This document shows, piece by piece, positions 57,730 through 64,000 of a stretch of 64,000 bases of DNA. This DNA is from Streptomyces griseochromogenes. Its GTDB lineage: Bacteria; Actinomycetota; Actinomycetes; Streptomycetales; Streptomycetaceae. A model generated the notes under the pieces. That model did not search any database. It was given only the letters and a program-made list of their open reading frames with translations, and was not told the DNA's origin. The DNA is taken from contig NZ_CP016279.1 in assembly GCF_001542625.1 (NCBI RefSeq), positions 6,262,001 through 6,326,000 of the forward strand. Direction: 5' to 3'. Position 1 is the first letter of the stretch, and each line of letters starts with the position of its first letter. A program made the position numbers and the translations under genes.

Positions 57730-57975
57730 ATGGGCAACTGGCGAGACCTGGCCTCGTGCCGCCACACGGACCCCGACCTGTTCTTCCCGATCGGCACCAC
57801 CGGGCCCGCGACGCTGCAGACGCAGCGGGCCAAGGCCGTGTGCGAGTGCTGCCGGGTCCGGGAGCAGTGTCTGAAGTGGGCGCTGGGAACGGGACAGCCG
57901 GTCGGCATCTGGGGCGGCACGACGGAGACGGAACGCCGAGCGTTGCGCCGGCGCGGGGGCGTGCGGCGCCCCTGA
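57730..57975 (+). CDS. WhiB-like (Wbl) iron-sulfur regulator
   Basis: An 81-residue Wbl protein. Four Cys ligands are present (Cys in LASCRHTDPDLFFP, and three in VCECCRVREQC), which carry a 4Fe-4S cluster. The turn GIWGG and the basic C terminus (RRALRRRGGVRRP) are diagnostic. It probably acts with a sigma factor region 4 in development or stress. It lies 95 bp downstream of the dehydrogenase gene. Confidence 0.93.
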   Translation: MGNWRDLASCRHTDPDLFFPIGTTGPATLQTQRAKAVCECCRVREQCLKWALGTGQPVGIWGGTTETERRALRRRGGVRRP

Positions 57976-57996
57976 TCCCGCGCGGGGGCCCGTTCC

Positions 57997-59826
57997 TCAC
58001 CCTTCGGCAGGCGGTGCCACCGCGGGCAACCGCAGGGTGAACACCGCGCCTTGGCCGGGTTCGCTCGCCGCTTCGGCCGTGCCGCCGTGGGCCGCGACCA
58101 GGTGGCGGACGATGGGCAGGCCGAGACCGCTGCCGCCGGTGCGGCGGCTGCGGGACTTCTCGGCTCGCCAGAAGCGGTCGAAGACATGCGGCAGGTCCTC
58201 GGGCGCGATGCCCGTTCCGGTGTCCGCGACGGTGAGGACGACCTCCTCGCCGTCCCGGCGGGCGGTCAGCGTGACCATGCCGTCGGCGGGGGTGTGGCGC
58301 AGCGCGTTGGAGACCAGGTTCCCCAGCGCCTGCCGCATCCGTACCGGGTCGGCCTCCAGCCAGGCCGTGTCGTCGGCCTCGGCGCGCAGGGCGACTCCGG
58401 CGGCGTCGGCGGCCACCCGGTGGGCGGCGGTGACCTGCCCGAGCAGGTCACCGGCCGGGAGCGGTTCGCGGTGCAGGCGCAGGGTGCCCGCGTCGGCGGC
58501 CGCGAGGTCCTGCAGGTCGTCGATGATCCGCTGGAGCACCAGCGACTCCTCGTGCAGGGAGGCAAGCAGGGCGGGATCGGGGGCGACGACGCCGTCGCGC
58601 ACGACCTCCAGCCAGCCGCGGATGTTGGTGAGCGGGCTGCGCAGTTCATGGGCGATGTCGCTGACCATCGCCTTGCGCTGGACCTCCAGGCGCTCGCGGC
58701 GCTCGGCGAGGCCGTTGAAGGCCTCGGCGAGGATGCCGGTCTCGTCCCGGGTCGTCACCGGCACCCGTACATGCAGTTCGGGCGGTTGCTGAGCGGCCGC
58801 GGTCAGCGCGCGCAGTGGCCGCACCAGCCGGACGGCGACGACGGCGGTCACGGCGAAGGTGACGGCGAGGACCAGCCCGGCCGCGCCGATCACCTTGGCC
58901 TTGTTGGCCGCGGACATGTCGAAGCGGGAGGGGTTCTGGTCCCCGATGCCGAGGAACAGCTCCGCCACCGGGGCGACATAGGGCTCCAGCTGAGTGCGGC
59001 GGGCGCTCAGCACACAGCGCTGCTCGGCCTGCGTGGCCGTCTTGACGGTGCGGGTCTTCGCATACTTCTTGAACAGATAGCCGGCGCCCAGGGGATCCTT
59101 TCCACTGGGATCCAAGGTGAGATACAGCGGACCGAGCTCGATGCCCGCCTTCTTCAGGCAGGGCCGGATCAGCGCCGCGAGATCGGTCATGGCCCGTTTC
59201 TCCGTCGGGGTGGTGATGTCCGGCTGCCAGTCCTCGCAACTCTGGTTGGCGTAGGAGATGTCGACGCCGTCCGGGCTGTCGAGCACGGGGCGTCCGCTCG
59301 GGGTCCGCACCACGGTGGCCTCGACGCCGAAACGCTCGTAGCACGCCCTGCGTTTGGCGGCGAGCGCGTCCAGCCGGTCCCGCTCCTCGGCGGTGACCCG
59401 GTAGGGGCCCACCGCCCGCGGGTCGATGCCGCTGAGCTGGGCCCCGGTCTCGGTGTAGGTGTCGGTGCGCAGCGGGTCGACGGTGGCGGCGGGCCGGGGC
59501 GGCAGCGGGGTGCCGCCCGGCGCGGAGTCGGCGACCAGGGAGCGGTCGGCGCTGGTGAGGGCGATCCGTCGGCCGGTCTGGTGGGCGAGGTCGCGGACGG
59601 TGCGCCGGACGTCCGACCAGTCGGGGTGGGTGGCCGCGTAACCGCTGAGCCGGGCCAGGATGCTGTTGTCGGCGGCGATGTCCTGGCCCTGTTCCTCCTT
59701 GAGGGCACTCGTGGTCGTGGTCACCGCGAGCCAGGCGGTGGCCGCCACCGAGCAGACGGCGATGAGCGCGGAGACGAACAGCAGCCGGACCAGGAGCCGT
59801 TTGCGCAGGGGTATCCGGCGCTTCAC
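57997..59826 (-). CDS. Two-component sensor histidine kinase
   Basis: A 609-residue kinase. Two membrane helices flank a large extracellular sensor (about residues 40-315); HAMP follows, then the H box VSDIAHELRSPLTNIRGWLE, N box LGNLVSNALRHTP, G1 VADTGTGI and G2 GGSGLGLPIV. The sensor has four Cys (RACYERF, QSCEDW, RPCLKKAG, EQRCVLS), which could make disulfides. The GTG at 59826 overlaps the regulator stop by 4 bp. Confidence 0.92.
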   Translation of the reverse strand: MKRRIPLRKRLLVRLLFVSALIAVCSVAATAWLAVTTTTSALKEEQGQDIAADNSILARLSGYAATHPDWSDVRRTVRDLAHQTGRRIALTSADRSLVADSAPGGTPLPPRPAATVDPLRTDTYTETGAQLSGIDPRAVGPYRVTAEERDRLDALAAKRRACYERFGVEATVVRTPSGRPVLDSPDGVDISYANQSCEDWQPDITTPTEKRAMTDLAALIRPCLKKAGIELGPLYLTLDPSGKDPLGAGYLFKKYAKTRTVKTATQAEQRCVLSARRTQLEPYVAPVAELFLGIGDQNPSRFDMSAANKAKVIGAAGLVLAVTFAVTAVVAVRLVRPLRALTAAAQQPPELHVRVPVTTRDETGILAEAFNGLAERRERLEVQRKAMVSDIAHELRSPLTNIRGWLEVVRDGVVAPDPALLASLHEESLVLQRIIDDLQDLAAADAGTLRLHREPLPAGDLLGQVTAAHRVAADAAGVALRAEADDTAWLEADPVRMRQALGNLVSNALRHTPADGMVTLTARRDGEEVVLTVADTGTGIAPEDLPHVFDRFWRAEKSRSRRTGGSGLGLPIVRHLVAAHGGTAEAASEPGQGAVFTLRLPAVAPPAEG

Positions 59827-60530
59827 GGCCGCGCGCCGCTCAGCTTGTAGCCGACGCCGAACACGGTCACCAGACGGACCGGCCGCCGCGGGTCGGCCTC
59901 GATCTTCCGGCGCAGGTTCATGATGTGCACGTCGACGGCCCGCTCGGTGGAGGCACGGTCGAAGCCGCGGGTGCACTGCAGCAGTTGCCGCCGGGAGAAG
60001 ACCCGGTCCGGCTCCGCGGCCATGGCGAGCAGGATCTGGAACTCGGCCGGCGTGCAGTCGACCGGCGTCCCGTCGCAGCGCACCTCGTGCCGGACCGGAT
60101 CGACGCTGATCCCCGCGGCGCGTACGACGGGGTCGTCGTCCCGCAGGCCCGCACCGCGCCCGCCCCGCCTGAGGACCGTGCGGATGCGGGCCATCAGCTC
60201 GCGCGGGCTGTACGGCTTGGTCATGTAGTCGTCGGCACCCAGTTCCAGGCCGAGCAGCACGTCGTCCTCGGCGGCGCGGGCGGTGAGCATGACCACGGGG
60301 ATGCCGGGGTCCTCGGCGTCCTTGCGCAGCACCCGGCACACGCCGAAGCCGTCGATCACCGGGAGCATCAGGTCGAGCACGAGGAGGTCGGGCCGCAGGC
60401 GCCGGGCCGCGTCGATCGCGGCCGCGCCGTCGTGGACCACCGTGGCGGTGTGTCCCTCGGCCAGCAGGGAGCGGCGGATGAGTTCGGCCTGCTTCTCGTC
60501 GTCCTCGGCGACCAGTACATGTGCGCACAC
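59823..60530 (-). CDS. OmpR-family response regulator
   Basis: A 235-residue regulator. Receiver: VLVAEDDEKQAELIRR, phospho-acceptor Asp in LLVLDLMLPVIDGFG, Lys in DDYMTKPYSPRELM. DNA-binding winged helix at the C terminus (TPAEFQILLAMAAEPDRVFSRRQLLQ, VDVHIMNLRRKIE). The GTG at 60530 has AGGA 8 nt before it. It forms an operon with the kinase gene. The target genes are unknown. Confidence 0.93.
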   Translation of the reverse strand: MCAHVLVAEDDEKQAELIRRSLLAEGHTATVVHDGAAAIDAARRLRPDLLVLDLMLPVIDGFGVCRVLRKDAEDPGIPVVMLTARAAEDDVLLGLELGADDYMTKPYSPRELMARIRTVLRRGGRGAGLRDDDPVVRAAGISVDPVRHEVRCDGTPVDCTPAEFQILLAMAAEPDRVFSRRQLLQCTRGFDRASTERAVDVHIMNLRRKIEADPRRPVRLVTVFGVGYKLSGARP

Positions 60531-60550
60531 GAGTTCGGATCCTAGGCTGT

Positions 60551-61291
60551 TCAGCGGGTGAGCCAGTCGGCGTACCCCATGACGACGACCGGGTGCCGGT
60601 GCGGGTCCAGGGTGCGCAGGAGGTCCTTCATGTGGGCCTTGGCGATGCTGACGCAGGCGTGGGTGGGGCCGCCGTGGTCGACGTGCAGCCAGATCCCGCC
60701 GCCGCGCTTCGGGCCGAGGGGGCGGCTCCAGTCCAGGGGCGAGGTGCCGGACGCGCGGTTGTAGTCGATGGCGACTACGTAGTCGAAGGATCCGGCGAGG
60801 GGTTCACCCTCGAAGCCGGTGCCGGGCGAGACGAATCCCGTCGAGTGGTGGTACGGCAGCCTGGTGCCCGGATCGGACAGCAGGCCGCCGGCGTCGCTGA
60901 GGGTGTAGACCCCGAGCGGGGAGCGCAGGTCTCCCGCCATGTGGTGGTCGCTCCAGCCGTGCAGGGCGTTGTGGGCGGGCCAGGCCGCGCCCGCCTCCCA
61001 GCCGGTGGCGGTGCGCTCGTGCACGACGACCGTGCAGAGCGGGGAGTCCTTGCCGCGCCCGGTGACCACGACGGCCTGCCGGCAGCGGGCGGGTATCGCG
61101 GCGCCCGTCTTCGGGCCGAGGCCGGGTATGCCCTCGGGCACCGCCTTGGCGTGGACTTCCGGTGCGGGGGTGGCCGTCGGCGCCGGGCGGCCGGCGGGGA
61201 CGCGGCGCGCGGTCGCCTCGGCTCCGCCGCCGCAGCCGGTGAGCAGCGGCGGGGAGACGAGGAGGGCGACCGCGGTTCTGCGATGGATCAT
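60551..61291 (-). CDS. L,D-transpeptidase-like lipoprotein (YkuD type)
   Basis: A 246-residue lipoprotein. The lipobox is LLTGC (Cys20). The catalytic region has SPLGVYTLSD, IWLHVDHGGPTHACVSIAKAHM, with His and Cys in the HxxGGPTHACVS pattern of YkuD proteins. It could cross-link peptidoglycan or cleave an envelope bond. Its promoter would be beyond 61291. It lies between the two-component system and the M1 peptidase genes, all on one strand. Confidence 0.8.
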   Translation of the reverse strand: MIHRRTAVALLVSPPLLTGCGGGAEATARRVPAGRPAPTATPAPEVHAKAVPEGIPGLGPKTGAAIPARCRQAVVVTGRGKDSPLCTVVVHERTATGWEAGAAWPAHNALHGWSDHHMAGDLRSPLGVYTLSDAGGLLSDPGTRLPYHHSTGFVSPGTGFEGEPLAGSFDYVVAIDYNRASGTSPLDWSRPLGPKRGGGIWLHVDHGGPTHACVSIAKAHMKDLLRTLDPHRHPVVVMGYADWLTR

Positions 61292-61332
61292 GGGTCGACC
61301 ATGGCCGACAGTTGTTTGGAACTCGTCAGGGT

Positions 61333-62760
61333 TCAGGCGCTCTTCGGCTTGCCCTCGGCGTAGAGCCAGGTGTGGAAAAGCCCGTCCAGATCCTTCCCGG
61401 ACTGGCGCTCCGCGATCCGCACGAACTGGGCCGTCGTACCGTGCCCGGCGCGGTGCGCGGCCGCCCAGGCGCGCAGGATCCGGAAGAAGTCCGGGTCGCC
61501 GACGGCCTTGCGCAGCTCGTGCAGCGCCATGGCGCCGCGGTCGTAGACGGGCGCGCCGAAGAGGTTCTTGCCGCTGCCCGGGTCGCCGGGCGGGTAGGCC
61601 CACAGGTCCGTGTCGGCCGGGCGGGCGTAGAGTCCGTCGAAGGTCTTCTGGGCGCTGTCGCCGCCGTGCTGCTCGCTGTAGAGCCACTCGGCGTAGGTCG
61701 CGAAGCCCTCGTTGAGCCAGATGTCCTTCCAGGAGGTCAGCGAGACGGAGTCGCCGAACCACTGGTGGGCGCTCTCGTGGACGAGGGTGCTCACGTCGGG
61801 CGCCGAGTCGTAGACGGGCCGGGTCTGGGTCTCCAGGGCGTAGCCGACGTCCGGGGCGTGGTCGACGATCGCGCCGGCGGCGCGGAAGGGGTAGGGCCCG
61901 AACAGCTTGCTCTCCCAGCCGAGGACGGAGGGCAGCTTCTTCAGCACCGGTGCGGACGCGTGCGCCTCGCGGGCGTCGACGGCGTTGTACACCGGGATGC
62001 CGTCGGGGGTGGTGTACTGCTCCACCTTGAACTTGCCTACGGTGGCGGTGGCCAGATAGGCGGCCATGGGCTCGGCCGCGTGCCAGCGGAAGGTGGTCAG
62101 GCCGTGCGCGGTGTGCTGCCCGCGCAGGACGCCGTTGGCGACGGCGGTGCGCCCTTCGGGGACCGTGATGGTGAAGTCGTACGACGCCTTGTCCTTGGGG
62201 TGGTTGTTGCCCGGGAACCAGGTCATCGTGCCCTGCGGCTCGCCCGCGACGAACGCCCCGTCGTCGGTGGGTATCCAGCCGTCGCTGGAGCCGTCCGGGT
62301 CGGTGACCGGCTTGGGGGTGCCGTGGTAGGTGACCGTGACGCGGAACGTCTGGTCCTTGCGCAGGGCGTGGCGCGGGGTGACGACGAGTTCCTGGCCGCT
62401 GCGGCGGAAGCCTGCGGCGCTGCGGTCGACGGTGACGCCGGTGACCTTCAGGCCCTTGAGATCGAGGTCGAAGCGGCTGAGCCGCTGGGTGGCGCGGGCG
62501 GTGAGGACCGCCTTGCCGTCGAGGTGCCGGGAGGCGGTGTCGTAACGGAGCGTCAGGTCGTAATGGCTCACGTGGTAGCCGCCGTTGCCGCTGAGCGGGA
62601 AGTAGGGGTCGCCGGCCCCGGCCGCGCCGGTCGTGCCGGACGGCGCCGGTCCGGCGGCCCCGAGCAGCGCCGCGACGGCGACGGGAACGGTGGCGAGGAC
62701 CGCCTCTCGGCGGAGGACTGCGGTGCGTCGTCTTGCGGTCTGCCGGCGGGGGGTCGTCAC
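61333..62760 (-). CDS. Secreted M1-family metallopeptidase
   Basis: A 475-residue protein with a signal peptide starting MTTPRRQTARRRTAV and a hydrophobic core (VLATVPVAVAALLGAAG). The zinc motif is STLVHESAHQWFGD with the downstream Glu in WLNEGFATYAEWLY, an HExxH-x18-E site. The usual GxMEN exopeptidase motif is not seen; GYALETQTRP is the likely equivalent region. It should cleave peptides outside the cell. The GTG at 62760 is the start. Confidence 0.9.
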   Translation of the reverse strand: MTTPRRQTARRRTAVLRREAVLATVPVAVAALLGAAGPAPSGTTGAAGAGDPYFPLSGNGGYHVSHYDLTLRYDTASRHLDGKAVLTARATQRLSRFDLDLKGLKVTGVTVDRSAAGFRRSGQELVVTPRHALRKDQTFRVTVTYHGTPKPVTDPDGSSDGWIPTDDGAFVAGEPQGTMTWFPGNNHPKDKASYDFTITVPEGRTAVANGVLRGQHTAHGLTTFRWHAAEPMAAYLATATVGKFKVEQYTTPDGIPVYNAVDAREAHASAPVLKKLPSVLGWESKLFGPYPFRAAGAIVDHAPDVGYALETQTRPVYDSAPDVSTLVHESAHQWFGDSVSLTSWKDIWLNEGFATYAEWLYSEQHGGDSAQKTFDGLYARPADTDLWAYPPGDPGSGKNLFGAPVYDRGAMALHELRKAVGDPDFFRILRAWAAAHRAGHGTTAQFVRIAERQSGKDLDGLFHTWLYAEGKPKSA

Positions 62761-62926
62761 ATGCGCTCCTCGGGATGGCGGGTGATCGAGTGGCCCACAG
62801 ACTAGGGGCGCGGGCGCGCCGGTTTCCCTCTCATTCTGGTCAAGTCACGCCGCGTCGGCACCTGGCGGGCCGGGCCCGCCGAAGTACGCTCGCGGGACCG
62901 TCCGCAACCCGAGAGGGGCCCCGACC

Positions 62927-63277
62927 GTGAGCGTGCGCGTACGCCGGATCTATGATCCGCCCGAGCCCGACGACGGCCTCAGGGTGCTGGTGGACCGGCT
63001 CTGGCCGCGCGGGGTGGCCAAGGACGCGGCGCACGTCGACAAGTGGCCCAAGGGCCTGACGCCGTCGACGGAGCTGCGGCGCTGGTTCCACAGCGACGAG
63101 GGCTCCTATGCGGAGTTCCGGGGCCGTTACGAGGCGGAGCTCGGGGCTCCCGAGGCCGCCGAGCTGCTCGACGGCCTCAGGGAGTCGGTCCGCAAGGGCC
63201 CGGTCACGCTGCTCACGGCGTCCAAGAAGCCGGAGCAGAGCCATGCCTCGGTGCTGGCGGAGTTGCTCGAAGGCTGA
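62927..63277 (+). CDS. DUF488 family protein
   Basis: A 116-residue protein with the DUF488 pattern: VRRIYDPPEPDDGLRVLVDRLWPRG, WPKGLTPSTELRRWFHSDEG and GPVTLLTASKKPEQSHASVLAELL. Its biochemical role is unknown; YeaO of E. coli is a relative. The GTG at 62927 is chosen. Confidence 0.88.
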   Translation: MSVRVRRIYDPPEPDDGLRVLVDRLWPRGVAKDAAHVDKWPKGLTPSTELRRWFHSDEGSYAEFRGRYEAELGAPEAAELLDGLRESVRKGPVTLLTASKKPEQSHASVLAELLEG

Positions 63278-63279
63278 GG

Positions 63280-64000
63280 TCAGCCCGTCTGCTTCGCCGC
63301 CGCCCGGCCCGCCGCCCGGCCCGAGAACAGACAGCCGCCGAGGAAGGTGCCCTCCAGGGCGTTGTAGCCGTGGACGCCGCCGCCTCCGAAGCCGGCGACT
63401 TCTCCGGCCGCGTAAAGGCCGTCGACGGGCGTGCCGTCGGCACCGAGGGCGCGGGAGTCCAGGTCGGTCTGGATGCCGCCGAGGGTCTTGCGGGTCAGGA
63501 CGTGCATCCGGACGCCGATCAGGGGGCCCGCGGCCGGGTCCAGGATGCGGTGCGGCGCGGCGACCCGGCCGAGCCGGTCGCCGATGTAGCGGCGGGCGTT
63601 GCGGATGCCCTGGACCTGGGAGTCCTTGCTGTACGGGTTGGCGATCTGCAGGTCGCGGGCCTCGATCTGGCGGCGCACCTCGGCCGCGTCCAGCAGGGGC
63701 TTCTCGGTGAGGCCGTTCATCTTCTCGACCAGCTGCTCCAGGGTGTGCGCGGTGACGAAGTCCGCGCCCTTGTCGAGGAAGGCCCGCACGGGAGCGGGAG
63801 CCCCCTTGCCGAGCAGCCGGTCGCGCAGAACAGCCTTGCGGTCCTTGGCGGTGATGTCGGGGTTCTGCTCGGAGCCGGAGAGCGCGAACTCCTTCTCGAT
63901 GATCTTCCGGGTGAGGACGAACCAGGAGTGGTCGTGCCCGGCGATGTCCTCGGTGGTGCGCAGGTACTTGAGGGTGTTGAGGGTGTCGTAGCCGGGCAGA
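63280..64000 (-). CDS. FAD-binding dehydrogenase, 5' part cut by window edge
   Basis: The frame is open from 64000 to the stop at 63280, giving about 240 C-terminal residues. The end pattern VDGLYAAGEVAGFGGGGVHGYNALEGTFLGG and SGRAAGRAAA is the FAD-binding close of the fumarate-reductase/KsdD-like flavoprotein family. The start lies outside the window. The substrate is unknown; a ketosteroid dehydrogenase-like role cannot be separated from others. Confidence 0.85.
   Translation of the reverse strand, partial: LPGYDTLNTLKYLRTTEDIAGHDHSWFVLTRKIIEKEFALSGSEQNPDITAKDRKAVLRDRLLGKGAPAPVRAFLDKGADFVTAHTLEQLVEKMNGLTEKPLLDAAEVRRQIEARDLQIANPYSKDSQVQGIRNARRYIGDRLGRVAAPHRILDPAAGPLIGVRMHVLTRKTLGGIQTDLDSRALGADGTPVDGLYAAGEVAGFGGGGVHGYNALEGTFLGGCLFSGRAAGRAAAKQTG

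Overview
The window is very GC-rich, densely coded DNA with strong third-position G/C bias, abundant GTG starts and many 4-bp ATGA/GTGA stop-start overlaps. The gene content points to a Streptomyces chromosome: a WhiB-like protein, a PAS/GAF/PP2C/HATPase phosphatase, XRE-DUF2690 and DUF5133 proteins, two SigB/SigF-type sigma factors, stand-alone HATPase (RsbW-like) proteins, an ANTAR protein and a complete GlgE alpha-glucan operon. No rRNA, tRNA, CRISPR array or insertion sequence was seen.

Layout. 1-2.3 kb: a metal module with an SmtB/CzrA-type ArsR repressor carrying a complete alpha5 metal site, a downstream permease cut by the window edge, and a divergent MFS exporter with a His-rich tail; a palindromic operator lies between them. 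2.4-7.4 kb: an MFS/PLP-enzyme pair, a small secreted protein, a flavin oxidoreductase and a membrane protein. 7.9-12.5 kb: a complete lasso-peptide cluster (36-aa precursor, asparagine-synthetase-like cyclase, PqqD-like RRE, leader peptidase, ABC exporter). The predicted core LLQRHGNDRLILSKN is of the citrulassin type, with Arg9 in the place that is converted to citrulline in that family; no arginine deiminase gene is in the window.

12.5-24.3 kb is an accessory stretch with unusual gene decay: an MgtC remnant, a MarR gene that seems to have lost its wing and its start frame, a frameshifted RraA/LigK-type aldolase with a C-terminal minisatellite, a GntR/FCD remnant and a LuxR C-terminal remnant. 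Between them are intact genes: phosphatase, peroxiredoxin, SH3 protein, XRE-DUF2690, GalB-type hydratase, LysR and EamA.

24.3-31.9 kb: an ATP-dependent DNA ligase, a lone hemC, a MarR-regulated ABC exporter, a SigB-type sigma factor, an ANTAR protein and a double VOC protein. 32-42.6 kb: alpha-glucan metabolism, with glgX facing away from glgE-treS-pep2-glgB. Maltose from trehalose (TreS) is phosphorylated by Pep2, polymerised by GlgE and branched by GlgB; GlgX debranches. 42.7-51.9 kb: a YbdK-type ligase, acyl-CoA ligase, HATPase, NDH-2, FUSC protein and a second SigB-type sigma factor. 52-57.7 kb: a cyclic-nucleotide-binding protein, an MFS, a LysE/LysG exporter-regulator pair, a TetR and a saccharopine-dehydrogenase-like enzyme. 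57.7-64 kb: a WhiB-like protein, a two-component system, an L,D-transpeptidase-like lipoprotein, an M1 peptidase, a DUF488 protein and a flavoprotein cut by the right edge.
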